Source of the DNA: Trogon surrucura
Lineage: Eukaryota > Chordata > Aves > Trogoniformes > Trogonidae
Length of the DNA stretch: 64,000 bases
Assembly (NCBI GenBank): GCA_020746105.1
Contig: CM036632.1
Span: forward strand, 124,001 to 188,000
Direction: 5' to 3'
The notes beneath the pieces were generated by a model. That model ran no database searches, had not been told where the DNA came from, and was given only the letters and a program-made list of their open reading frames with translations. This document shows positions 51,401 through 60,040 of this stretch, piece after piece. The position numbers and the translations under genes were made by a program. Every line of letters begins with the position of its first letter. Position 1 is the stretch's first letter.

Positions 51401-54314
51401 ACTGCCTCTGGCTTCATGCCTCCTGTAACAAAATTCCTGCAAGTACTTCAATAGTCATCATCCCTTTTCCAAGTTTTTCCTGCAATGCTGCCTTCCAACT
51501 GATCTGACAGGGAAGTGAAATGAGCCTGAGTCTGCAGGGTGTCTCATTATGTCCAACTACAGCAATCTGCTTGTAGAGTTTCAAGGGCTGTATGAAACAG
51601 ACATTTCTTCTAACACTGTAAGTGATAAACTAATAACTCAAAGAATAATATGCTTTAAAAAAAAATAATCCTAGCCAACCAGTGGATTCAGTGTTTAGAA
51701 CATTGCTATTATACCCAGATTATTTTCCAGATCCTCTCCTTTCCACTAGTTGCCAGTACTTCCCATGTTAGAAATACAGATGCATATAAAACTGCTCCTT
51801 TTAAGCATCTTTCATTTTTTCACCTTTGAGCACCTTCTCAACATCTGTATCCTTCACTATTTTCTATTCCTGCAGCCTGCTTTGGTAAGAGTTCTACAGA
51901 AAACTCATCCCAGTTAAAAAGTCTATGCTTGAGTGATAAAGACTAGACCTAGCCTTACGCTGAAAACTCGAGAGAATATGAAGTAGATAAGTATGTAGGG
52001 AAAACCCCTCAAGCCTGTCTGAAAGTTTCACACCTACAAATAACTGCAAACAGAACTCTTATCATAGCATAGACGCAGAACATATCCTATTAAGAACCCA
52101 GTTCTTCATGAAGTGTAGTTTATATTAGTTTCACAGGGGAAACAAAAAAAAACCAACCAAACAAAAAAGTGCTAAATTTTGTTCAGATATATTTCTGACT
52201 ATACTACATGTTTCAGCACGTCAGAAATCCTGGTAGAGTCTAATAATCACTAGAGCAGCTAAACCTTCCAGTGAAGACATTGCTAAAAATTATGTAAATA
52301 GCCACTCTTCCAGATGTTTCATTTTGAGAGGAATAGCACTTCTTGATATGAGACCCAATGTGCTTATAATGAAGATATTAACAGTAAATAACTAAAACCA
52401 CACCGACACCTGCAACTAAAGGAGCACTGAAGTTGCTTTCTTCTTAAAAGTGCAATTCTCTCTTTGGTACCGAATCTTCCGTAAATAGTACAACGTTTTA
52501 GGAAAATTTAACTGTTTCAGCAGAGGAATGCTAGAGTATTCCTTTCAAAGCTGTGCTCTATTTCAAGCCCTCTCCCCTAGTCTTACATCTACAGTAAAAT
52601 AATCACAGAACTCGTTAATGTCATTAATTCCCTCACAAAAACATTAACAGCAACTTGTTCAGTCTCAGAAATGCTGGATTTCCCAGGTTTGATATCTGAA
52701 TTACAAAGATTAGCTGAATCAAGCCCCCTCTATCTGCTACGGCTAGTCAGTACACTCAACTGACTACAAAATATTACAGGGTGGAAGCGAAAGAATTAAA
52801 AAGTAAGTTACCCTGAAAAAATATTCTCGTTATAACAAAAACGGTTACCAACTTTATTTTTCATTCATTCACTCTGGACATTTCTTTCACAGGCAATGAC
52901 CTAAAACACATACAGGAAAAGAACAGAATTCAAAGTAGTTTGGAGAGAAAAACCTGGAAATAAAGGTAACAAGAAGCAAGGACAGAAGCAGAAAGTGAAA
53001 CATGCTCCCTGCTAAGAAGAGCCCAAGCAAAGACAACTCATGTCTGATGCTGAGAAGCAGCTGTATGGAGCTCTATCAACCAGCAAAAAAAAAGACAAAC
53101 TAATTCCTTTAACAATTAGGCATTACTTTATTTCATCATTCTTGATGCACTATTTCACGTCCTCCCCTGTAGGGGTTACTCTGTGGGATAATTCTCACCT
53201 TCAGTCAAATATGATTACATGTAACACCCTGAACAAAAAAAAAGCACTGAGCTTGAAGAGGAGAGCACACCAAAACGGGACTTCAAGAATCAACACAGCG
53301 ATGCCAGTCTCCACACAGAAGACCCTCCTTAGCCATTTCCAGATGATGAAAAAGTTTTAAGTGCTGCAGAGCTTGGCAGCTTGCAACTGACAGAACAAAT
53401 ACAAGACTCAAAAGCACAGCAGGATGCACACAAAGATAAGGAACACACCACTGCCAGTTAGTTACAGTGACATCAATGAAAGCTGGCAGTTATTTCTGTC
53501 AAAATCATTCCATAAGGCAATTTCTACACTAACTAAACTGTGTAATTTACAGCACAAGACTTACCACTATAACTTCTGTGTATCAGCTACAATTCCATCT
53601 TACATTAGTCAGCAATCACAAAACGTCGGAGTTTTAAGCTGTCAGACTGGCGTAAACAACCGCGTCTGGAGCGGCGTTCTGTTGCGACCCTCGCGGTCCT
53701 CCTCACGCGCCTGTTTGCGCTGCGAGAGGAACGGCTTACACGGTGACAGGGGGCTCCTCCGGGACAGCGACCCGGTTCTCCCGGTACGAGACGGCCCGGT
53801 ACGCCGACGCCCCGTACCCGGAACCGAGAACGGCTCCGCAAGAGGCCGCGGGGCGGCTGCTCCAGGCGCGGCCCCGGCCTCGCTTCCTCCCCCTAACGCG
53901 CCGAGCTCGGGCGGCCGCCGCCGCGCTCGCCGCGCTCCTCGGAGCCCCGCCGGCGCCCGGGGCCGGAGCACGGCCCTCCCGCGAGGCCTTGCGGCGACAC
54001 AGGAGAAGCGGAGCGGAACGAGGACCGGGAGTGGCAGCGCCAAGGCCGGCCCCGGGGAGTACTGCGCTCACCCGGCCGCCTGCCCTGCGCCAGCGGGCGA
54101 CTGCGCGGCGGGGCCGCCCGCGAAACCCCGCCACGACTCCGCCGCCCGGCGGCGTGGAGGGCACGGGGGGGCCGGCACCCTCACTGGGCGGCCCCGGCTC
54201 CCGGGCCTGCTTCTCTCCCCGGCGCACCGCCAGCCGCGGCCGCCGGCCGTCCCGCGCGGCGGCAGCGCTGGCCCCGCACCCCGGACTCACCAGGTGGCTG
54301 CTGGTGCTGGCCAT
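27339..54314 (-). CDS. PDPK1: PDPK1 gene, 3-phosphoinositide-dependent kinase 1, complete
   Basis: PDPK1 phosphorylates the activation loop of AKT, S6K, SGK, PKC and other AGC kinases after PI3K activation; its PH domain binds PtdIns(3,4,5)P3 at the membrane. All 14 coding exons are present: 54314-54291, 45045-44776, 39607-39565, 39368-39231, 36978-36834, 34608-34511, 33699-33624, 32262-32194, 31703-31607, 30436-30263, 29874-29657, 29053-28996, 28147-27995 and 27446-27339. All introns are GT-AG, phases join and the product is 556 residues, equal to human length. Kinase landmarks: glycine loop GEGSFSTV (92-99), AIK lysine 114, HRD aspartate 208, DFG 226-228, activation-loop serine 244 in ANSFVGT (human Ser241). 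The PH domain lies in exons 12-14. Exon 2 is three codons longer and the C terminus three shorter than human. Confidence 0.98.
27995..28147 (-). CDS. PDPK1: PDPK1 exon 13 (PH domain)
   Basis: 51 codons in phase 0, residues 471-521. It carries the phosphoinositide-binding basic run [20 protein letters not shown] and the following strands through NFKTFFVHT. The acceptor is CCTGTTAG and the donor ACA|GTAAGT. Confidence 0.98.
28996..29053 (-). CDS. PDPK1: PDPK1 exon 12 (PH domain start)
   Basis: A 58-nt exon coding [19 protein letters not shown] after the split Trp codon, residues 452-470. It holds the first PH strand, with the KMGPVDKRK loop that contacts the lipid head group. The donor is AAG|GTAAGG. 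Confidence 0.98.
29657..29874 (-). CDS. PDPK1: PDPK1 exon 11 (linker)
   Basis: A 218-nt exon, residues 379-451, linking the kinase and PH domains. It contains a serine-rich stretch ([19 protein letters not shown]) that differs from human, and a conserved IEQYIHDLD...[13 protein letters not shown] segment. The acceptor is CTCCTTAG and the donor TTG|GTAAGA. Confidence 0.98.
30263..30436 (-). CDS. PDPK1: PDPK1 exon 10 (kinase C-lobe end)
   Basis: 58 codons in phase 0, residues 321-378. [20 protein letters not shown] and [14 protein letters not shown], then [19 protein letters not shown], the conserved acidic region. The donor is AAT|GTATGT. Confidence 0.98.
30437..31606 (-). other. PDPK1 intron 9
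   Basis: A 1.17-kb intron between exons 9 and 10 with no repeat or RNA gene recognised. Confidence 0.7.
31607..31703 (-). CDS. PDPK1: PDPK1 exon 9
   Basis: A 97-nt exon, residues 289-320: [20 protein letters not shown] then [13 protein letters not shown] conservative Lys replaces Arg in PKAKDL. The acceptor is CTTTTGCAG and the donor TTG|GTAAAT. Confidence 0.98.
32194..32262 (-). CDS. PDPK1: PDPK1 exon 8
   Basis: A 69-nt exon, residues 265-288: [20 protein letters not shown] and FRAG. It has the kinase subdomain IX aspartate (SDLWALG). The acceptor is CTTTTGAAG and the donor GG|GTAAGA. Confidence 0.98.
32263..33623 (-). other. PDPK1 intron 7
   Basis: A 1.36-kb AT-rich intron with nothing recognised beyond ordinary intronic sequence. 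Confidence 0.7.
33624..33699 (-). CDS. PDPK1: PDPK1 exon 7 (activation loop)
   Basis: A 76-nt exon, residues 240-265. [20 protein letters not shown] carries the activation-loop serine 244 and the APE-like SPE motif. The acceptor is CTTGCCAG and the donor AAAAG|GTGAGG. Confidence 0.98.
34511..34608 (-). CDS. PDPK1: PDPK1 exon 6 (catalytic loop and DFG)
   Basis: A 98-nt exon, residues 207-240. [20 protein letters not shown] then [12 protein letters not shown]. It holds the catalytic aspartate 208, Asn213 and DFG 226-228. SADSRQ replaces the human SPESKQ. The donor is AAG|GTATGC. Confidence 0.98.
34609..36833 (-). other. PDPK1 intron 5
   Basis: A 2.2-kb intron. It contains a short (CA)n run near 35637-35649 and no gene or repeat family that I recognise. 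Confidence 0.7.
36834..36978 (-). CDS. PDPK1: PDPK1 exon 5
   Basis: A 145-nt exon, residues 159-207. [20 protein letters not shown], then [20 protein letters not shown] and HGKGIIHR, which ends at the HRD motif. The acceptor is CTACATTCAG and the donor CACAG|GTAATA. Confidence 0.98.
36979..39230 (-). other. PDPK1 intron 4
   Basis: A 2.25-kb intron. It holds a plus-strand CR1 copy of about 1.07 kb (37630-38697), so antisense to PDPK1; the rest is unremarkable. Confidence 0.75.
37630..38697 (+). repeat. CR1 LINE with 3' part of reverse transcriptase
   Basis: A 5'-truncated CR1 in plus orientation. From 37632 the frame encodes the C-terminal part of a CR1 reverse transcriptase, including [20 protein letters not shown] and the catalytic-site motif FADD. 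The frame ends at 38024 because of damage, with part of the consensus apparently missing near 37990-38040. The 3' end is the typical CCAAACCATTCTGTGATTCT near 38690. It is an inactive relic. Confidence 0.94.
39231..39368 (-). CDS. PDPK1: PDPK1 exon 4
   Basis: A 138-nt exon, residues 113-159. [20 protein letters not shown] then [20 protein letters not shown] and QDDEKL. It includes ATP-binding Lys114 and the helix-C glutamate 133. The donor is CTAT|GTATCC, confirmed by the reading frame of exon 5. Confidence 0.97.
39565..39607 (-). CDS. PDPK1: PDPK1 exon 3 (43-nt microexon)
   Basis: A very short exon coding [14 protein letters not shown], residues 99-112, directly after the glycine loop. The acceptor is CAACAG and the donor GCCA|GTAAGT. 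It is separated from exon 4 by an intron of only 196 bp. Skipping it would shift the frame, because 43 is not a multiple of three. Confidence 0.97.
40889..40950. repeat. Short direct duplication
   Basis: ACAGAAGTTCAAGAAAA occurs at about 40889-40905 and again at 40934-40950, a period of 45 bp, with GAAACAG nearby in both copies. It looks like a small local duplication. Confidence 0.75.
41237..42405 (-). repeat. CR1 LINE fragment(s), reverse
   Basis: From the CR1 tail at the left (CACAGAATCACAGAATGTCAGG at 41240) the element runs in reverse through the usual CTCCAGCAGTTCCCTGTC and GGATGCCCTTGGCCTTCTTG landmarks. After about 42100 the match becomes patchy, so a second older reverse fragment may be joined here (42130-42405). 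The sense of this copy is the same as PDPK1. Confidence 0.88.
42406..42960 (+). repeat. CR1 LINE fragment, forward, head-to-head with the previous copy
   Basis: A plus-oriented CR1 segment beginning about ACCCAGGAGTCCTTGTGGAC. It continues through GGCACCTGGAGTATTGTGTC, GAGAGAGTCCAGAGAAGG and TGTGAGGGTGACCAAGCACTG. It is diverged and lacks a clean 3' tail. The 5' sides of this and the reverse copy abut. Confidence 0.85.
43733..43965 (+). repeat. CR1 LINE fragment, 3' end
   Basis: A forward CR1 tail of a different subfamily from the others. It contains GATGTTCAGGTTAGACAGTAAG at its start, then GGTTGGACTTGATGATCTTG and CCAACCAGAATGATTCTATGAT at the end near 43962. Confidence 0.92.
44622..44690 (+). 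repeat. CR1/SINE-type tail
   Basis: GGATTAAAATGATCTCTAAG followed by GGCCATTCTATGATTCTATG. It is the same tail as in the tRNA-headed SINE at 13855-14040, so it may be a heavily truncated copy of that SINE or of the CR1 subfamily that supplied the tail. It ends about 85 bp before exon 2 of PDPK1. Confidence 0.85.
44776..45045 (-). CDS. PDPK1: PDPK1 exon 2
   Basis: 90 codons in phase 0, residues 9-98. It starts [20 protein letters not shown], has a variable Ser/Gln/Pro linker, then [20 protein letters not shown] and FST. The basic and DFKFGKI segments are the kinase-domain start. The linker is three residues longer than human. The acceptor is CTCTTTTCAG and the donor ACG|GTAACT. Confidence 0.98.
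45046..54290 (-). other. PDPK1 intron 1
   Basis: A 9.2-kb intron, AT-rich until it enters the CpG island near 53.65 kb. It contains a (TTTA)n microsatellite at 49417-49434 and no other repeat family or gene that I recognise. Open frames here, such as 53040-53360, match nothing known to me. Confidence 0.75.
49417..49434. repeat. (TTTA)n microsatellite
   Basis: Four to five perfect TTTA units in PDPK1 intron 1. Confidence 0.9.
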
Positions 54315-54860
54315 GGGCCCCGCCCGGCCGGCGCGGCCCGCGCTCCCGTCGCCCTTTAAGACCCCGGCGCAGAGCGGCCGGCCCCGGACCAATGGGGCGC
54401 CCGCATCCTCCGCCCGTGACGTTACCCACAACAATACGTCACCCCTCCGACCGCGGGCGGGACTTCCGCGCGGCCCGCTCGCTCATTGGTGGCGCCGTCT
54501 GCTACTCACGTGCGGGCCCGTCCGGAGTGTCTCCCGTCAGCCTCCGCGCCCGCCATGGCGAGCATGCGCAGTTGTGGCAGTGACGCTGCCGGCTTCGGTT
54601 CCTGTCCGGCGGCCGAGGGGGCGCGGGCGGAAGCGGGTGGGGCGGCCCGACCTCGCGGCTTCCCAGCCTCCGCCGCGCGCTCGCACCCGGCGTCGTGCCA
54701 CGACGCAAGAGGCCTGTGAGGGGACGACGCGGTGACGTCCGAGGGAACCGGGGCGGGGCCTGGCGCCGCGGGAGGGGCAGCGCCGCGCCCCTTCTGCCGG
54801 GACCGCGCTCGGGGCGGCAGGCGGAGCCACGGGCGGCCTCACGCGGGTCATGAAGGCACC
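53650..54860 (-). promoter_or_regulatory. PDPK1: CpG-island promoter of PDPK1, possibly bidirectional
   Basis: A 1.2-kb CpG-rich block around the first exon. Upstream of the start codon are CCAAT at 54389-54393, an inverted CCAAT at 54485-54489, CRE-like TGACGTTA at 54417-54424 and GTGACGTA (minus strand) at 54435-54442, an ETS-type CGGAAGT (minus strand) at 54462-54468, an E-box CACGTG at 54507-54512, and an NRF1-like GCATGCGCA at 54562-54570. There is no TATA box. The symmetric layout would suit divergent transcription toward the right. The long GC-rich open frames in this block are not called as genes. Confidence 0.8.
54291..54314 (-). CDS. PDPK1: PDPK1 exon 1 (start)
   Basis: The first coding exon has only eight codons, MASTSSHL, against human MARTTSQL, and ends at CTG|GTGAGT in phase 0. 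It is too short to be found as an open frame by itself; the match to the human N terminus and the in-frame joining to exon 2 support it. The start context is GCCCATGG. Confidence 0.93.
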
Positions 54861-56390
54861 GTCGGGGTGGGGGTTCGCCCCTGGAAATCCGCCTCCTCTG
54901 AGAAAAACGTGGTGCCCCTTAAGTGTGAACTCGCTGATTCTGACGTGCCGGTTTCGTTACGAGGCTTCTCTCTGCAGCCTGGGAGCTGAACCGTGCTTAC
55001 CCTTTGGCAGAAGCTTTCAGGCATGTGTGTGGAAAACACGTTCTTTCCCGCTTGCGTTTCGCCCGCCCTGGGAGCACAGTTCCTCACACAAGTCCCCCAA
55101 CTTGAGGGGTTTTGTGCAGTTTGTGCACAGCGCTTTGTAGGAAACAATTTGAATTTGTCAAGGGATTATTGAATTGCAAGGGAAAGGAAAGGACCGTCTC
55201 GTTTACTGTCCTCATAATTTTCCAAGAACGAAATTCAAGTGCAGATACGTTTCTCTGCAGTCCTGGGTGCCAACCTTTTCCTGCTGCACTGAGCCAGTTT
55301 AGAAAAAAAGCCTGCTCTAGTTTTAGGTGTGCTCAAACCATTACTCCTATCAAAAATAAACTGGTGGTTTACAACTGCAGTTCATTTCTGCTGTAGCGTT
55401 TTTTGCTTTTTTTATGCATATATTTGCATTTCACAGTGCAGGCTGTAGAAGCTGTGGAGGCTATGTTAACTGGTAATCTCTCTACTACTTTTTAAACACA
55501 GTTTTATTTTATGATAAAACATTATCTTTGGAAAACAAGAAGTGTGCAGCAATCCATATAAAGAGAATTAAAACAGAAGGCTAGTTCCACACAATGCGGG
55601 GGGGGAAATGAAACTAACAGAATGGACGTAGCATAACCGTAATTCACAAGGCAGATGTAACCGTTGTAGCCTTTCACCAATAACAGCAACTAAGGAACTA
55701 ATTCTTTGGCACTTGTAAAAGCTAGACAATTAAATTAGATGTCTAAAATATCTTTCCCTTTCTGTGTCTGACTGTAGAGATTGTATTTTAGGCATAATTT
55801 AAATCCAATTTCCATGGTTCCCAGCATGAATGTGGAGATGGAATTCCCTTCAGACACTGATACACATTTCAACGCCGCTTAGAGGTTTTAATGTAGTTTA
55901 GTATAAGCCATTCTGAGAACATAATTTCTGTGTTGATCAGGAGCATTCATATACGTTAAGTCTAGGCTTAGTTTATGGAAGACATGCTCTGTGACCCTTT
56001 CTGAACTACATACTTACGATACGGTGGCTTATGATCAAGTTGGCGTTTATGCAATGACCACATCTAAGCTTCAACACTTGTGTTCCGTTTAGGTGGCTCT
56101 ACCCCTTCACATTTCTTCCCAGTGCGTCACAGCAGCCACACCTGTTCTTGCCCAGTACCTGCCGCAGCCTTCGTTAATCTCCTGAACGTGGTTGACCAGT
56201 TTTTTTGAATACATGGTATTACAGAAAAGTGCAAATTAGAAGGAGGAACTCCTTTCCTAGAGGAAATAACGTGTAGTCCTGGATAAAATGGTTTGCTGCG
56301 GCATTCAGAGAGGTGAACTGCACCTCCCCTGCCCTGCTGAGTGAACTGCAGCGGCGGATGTTGCGAGACTCCTGCGTATCTCTGCTGTCC
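54861..56390. other. Intergenic, nothing recognised
   Basis: Between the PDPK1 promoter and the next CpG island I find no exon of a known gene. If a divergent transcript starts in the PDPK1 CpG island, it would pass through here. Confidence 0.5.
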
Positions 56391-56880
56391 ACCTGGTGAC
56401 AGGCACTGAATTACCGCGCGGACGGAAAACGCGGAGGCGATTCTGCAGATCCGAGCGGACCGACGAGGCCGTTTCAGAAGCGCGGGCGGGAGGGCTCCCG
56501 CGCCCTGGCAGGCGGCTCCGCCGGCAGGGGGGCCACGGCGGGCCGCGGGACACGGGCACCCCGCGGGGCGCCGCCGGACCCGCGGCAGCAAAGCGGGCGG
56601 GGCTCGGTGCTGGCCACGAGGCTCAGCGGCGCCCCGCGGCACCGGGCGAGCCCGTGAACCGCGCGCGGGGTCCGGCGGGGAGTCCCGGCGGGATGCGGCT
56701 GGGCCTGGAGACCGAGCTGACGCAGGGCTGGAACCAGGGCCACAGCTCACATGCAGGGTCCCGCCGGGGGTCAGCGCCAGAGCGGGGACTGCCGACAGGC
56801 TGCAGCGTCCTCCCAAGGCCGCCCAGAGTACAGCCTGCCTAAAGCCCAGGCCCGACGGCCACCCGGGAAACGGCACAGGC
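56390..56880. promoter_or_regulatory. Orphan CpG island
   Basis: About 490 bp of dense CpG sequence isolated in AT-rich DNA and 2.1 kb upstream of PDPK1. Both strands carry long open frames (56396-56842 on plus; 56127-56894 on minus), but their Arg/Pro/Gly/Ala-rich translations match no family I know and are expected in such composition. It may be a promoter of a non-coding transcript or an enhancer. Confidence 0.6.
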
Positions 56881-58607
56881 GGAAGCGCAGACAAATCTTG
56901 CCAGGTTAAATGGAGCTCCCAGGCCCTGAGAGGATGAGGGTGGGGGCTCCAGGTGAGGATGGTCAGGGCAGTTAAGGCCTAGTGGTGCGCTTTAGGGCTT
57001 GACACTACGACCACTCGCAGCACTTCTCTGTACAGAGACGTATATTCCAGCTGTGTTCTCACATAAGTCTCTGAATCATGTGGCTATGGAAAGCATTTCT
57101 GTAACTGACCACAGAGATGCAAAATCACAGGTAGATCTCTATAGGTGTGTCGCGTGAAAGGTACGTGGCTGTGAGAGGCCCAGAGCGATGAAACAGTTTT
57201 TAGTACACAGTTTGCAAGTGCAAGCAACTATATTGCAGCAATGGGAAAACTGACTATAATACACATCAGATGAGACAGACATAATCAAGCCCTGGACTTT
57301 TCCTGAGTTCATGTACTCAAGTTTCATTCAGATTGGCAGGTGCCTTCCATGTCACTGGACTGTCTAGCTGCAGAAATATTGCTGACCTGACTGCAATTAT
57401 TTGCTCAGAGCTGGTCTGAGAATATTCCCATGTCTCCTCCCTCCCCCAGAATGCTGACTAAACAACTAACTTCATCCTTATCTCCAGCAGACAAAAAAAC
57501 TTGGTTTGGTGGTAGCAGCATTGTGGGTTTTAGGATGCGAAGGTAAGGGATCACTAGTCTTTAAGTGGCTTATACGGTCTTTAACTGTGTAAAGAAGAAA
57601 CTGGTATTAGGAGGCAAAGGCTGTATTACCTATGTGTTTGGCATTTGTGCACCTCCTGCTGCCATATGATGAGCTGTGGAAATCACTGTGCAAGCTTCTG
57701 AAAACCATAATCCCATTATAAAGATGGTGTAACCAATTCTGTGCACTGAAATCAGGTGAGACTGAGGCATGCTGTTGATTTATGTGAAAGCATTCTTAAT
57801 TTCTTCTCTGGTGCTGTGACTCTCATTCCAAATAGATGTACTGACTGCTTTGGAATGAGAAAGTATGTTACAAAAGTCCTCACTGAGATGTCCACACTGA
57901 TACAGTGATTCCTTTCTTAAAGTGATGCTTTATTTACACTTCGCTATGGCTTACAATGTTTTCAGCATTTAGCAGACTATGTTAGAAAAAGATAGCACGC
58001 AAGACAACTCATTACTTGCGTTTAGACCATAACGACTGTTACTTCTGTGCTCTGGTACTGCCTATATCAGTTGGGCCTGCAATACCACATGAATATAAAT
58101 ATACTACTTCTAGACAGGCAAATGCTTCATAGTACTGGGATGCTGTACATGCACAATATCTAGAGCTAGTGCTGTCACAGCAGTTTCTGTGCTGCGCTCC
58201 AATATGCACTGAAAATAGGAAGTGTATTGATCAAATCAGTCTATTCACCAGCCCTAAAATGGTAAGATTTGACACTGATATTTTGGATCTCACCAATTAA
58301 CATGAGCATCAAGGAAGAAACAATCCAAATTCTGTACTTTTGTGCTGCAACTTAATCCTTGGCTTGCATGTTGTTAAAACCAAACAAACTAGCTTTCCCG
58401 TCTGTTCATTCCCTTTCCTTCTGTAAAAAAAAGTCCCCTCTTCTTTCTCACTTATGAACACCAGTATATAAATATGTATATCCTCAAATATTACAGTTCT
58501 TGCTTTAGAACTGATAGTTTAGATCTCTGTACTTGATTAGCGCCTGTCTTCAGAACTGCTGTACCTCTGGCAGGAACAGCTCTGCAGGTTAGATTAAGTT
58601 ACTGAAG
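56881..58607. other. Intergenic, nothing recognised
   Basis: AT-rich sequence with no gene, RNA gene or repeat family that I can support. Confidence 0.5.
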
Positions 58608-58690
58608 ATTACAGAATCACAGCATCACAGAATGTTACAGGTTTGAAGGGACCTCGAAAGATCATCTAGTCCAACACGCCTGCCAGAGGA
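58608..58690 (-). repeat. CR1 LINE stub
   Basis: A short reverse CR1 tail: ACAGAATCACAGCATCACAG, then AAGGGACCTCGAAAGATCAT and CTAGTCCAACACGCCTGCCA. It is the same subfamily as the copy at 41237. Confidence 0.93.
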
Positions 58691-59620
58691 TTATTTTTAA
58701 TTTTGGGGGCTTTTGCTGGCTAAATGAGTGCATATGTGAAGGGCTCTGTGAAAGAGCGTATGTTGCTGAGGGATGCTGGAGGACTCAAGGGACTATGCTC
58801 ATCTGGAAGGCCTGTGGTGATAGCGGAAGAGTTCTGCAGCACAGGATTCGTGACTCAGGAGCAGAGCAATACAGGAGAGATGGAGTGATAGGGCTGTGGA
58901 GCTGGAACTGACAGAGTTCCCACTGGGCAGTTTGTAAGATGGTGCTGCTCTGAGTCTAACCAACCTTCTCTGTCCTTTCTTTACACAATGATGAAATCTA
59001 CCAGAAATAAACTAAAAAGAGCAAGCTCCTGTCTCTTGTCTCTGAAATTACTCTCCTCCTAGCTGCTTACTTAACCAGGAAAAGATTTATGGCTTTATTT
59101 GGTCATTGACTAATGGCATTCTCAGGAAGATGATTGCTTTCACAGGCTAGGCTTCTGCACCTTTGAGCAGGAGTTTGCAGATCAATACTCTAAAGCTCTG
59201 AAGCTCAGGGCTGTAGGGAGTGTTTCAGCATGCTAAACACTGCTATTTGACACTTGTTTGATGCATTAGAAGCCACCCTGTGAAGACAAGTCATCCTAAC
59301 TGAGAGGGCACAACAGGTTGAGTGCTTGAGTGCTGTGTCTCAGTGTTTGTGACTTGTTTGCTGCTCTTTCAAAATGAGCTTGTGTCCATGGTACCTATAG
59401 GCTGTGATACCTATACTTTTGAGAAACATGCAGTCTGATCTTCTTACCCCTCTTGAAATGAGCATGCAGATTGCTAACAACAGAATGTCTGATGGAGATG
59501 GAGCTTCTATCACTTATTACCAGGAACACAAATACTTCAGCAGAGGTATGGCTGTTGGGTGGCCACCATACTGGTGCTCACATGCTAGTCACCATGGGAT
59601 AGCTTGCTGTGCTGGTCCCC

Positions 59621-60040
59621 TGTGGTGGTTTGACCCTGGCCAGTGGCCGGGTGCCCACACAGTCACTCTATCACCCTCCTTCTCTGCTAGACAGGGGGAG
59701 AAAATATAATGAAGGGCCCATGGTTTGAGATAAGGACAGGAAGATCATCCATATGTATCATCCTGGGCAAAACAGACTTGATTTTGGGGAAAGTAGTTAA
59801 GTTTATTAAACAACAAATCAGAGAAATAAAAACAGATCTTAAAAAAAAACCACAAAACCCCTCACCTTCCCCCCATCCCTCCCTTCTTCCTGGGCTTAAC
59901 ATCAATCCCAATTTATCCACCTTCTCCCCTCAAGTGGCATGGGTGGACAGGGAATGGGCGTTGCGGTCAGTTCATCCAATGCCGTTTCCACTGCTCCCTC
60001 TCTCTTCGGGGGAGAACTCCTCACTCTTACCCTGAAGACT
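59621..60040 (+). mobile_element. LTR fragment of an avian endogenous retrovirus
   Basis: It starts with TGTGGTGGTTTGACCCTGGC and continues through GGGGGAGAAAATATAATGAA, GGGCAAAACAGACTTGATTT, a C-rich stretch near 59860-59930 and TTGCGGTCAGTTCATCCAAT. This is the layout I know from a common avian ERV LTR family. The right end is truncated after about 60040, and no internal gag, pol or env sequence is present, so it is a solo or partial LTR without coding capacity. Confidence 0.8.

Noticed and set aside
53424-54735. Long plus- and minus-strand open frames of 230-330 codons in the PDPK1 CpG island
   Set aside because: GC-rich composition suppresses stop codons; translations are Arg/Pro/Ala/Gly-rich without domains, and PDPK1 exon 1 occupies the region in a defined frame.
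59404-60035. Open frames of about 100 codons on both strands around the LTR
   Set aside because: They coincide with the LTR repeat and carry no retroviral protein motif.
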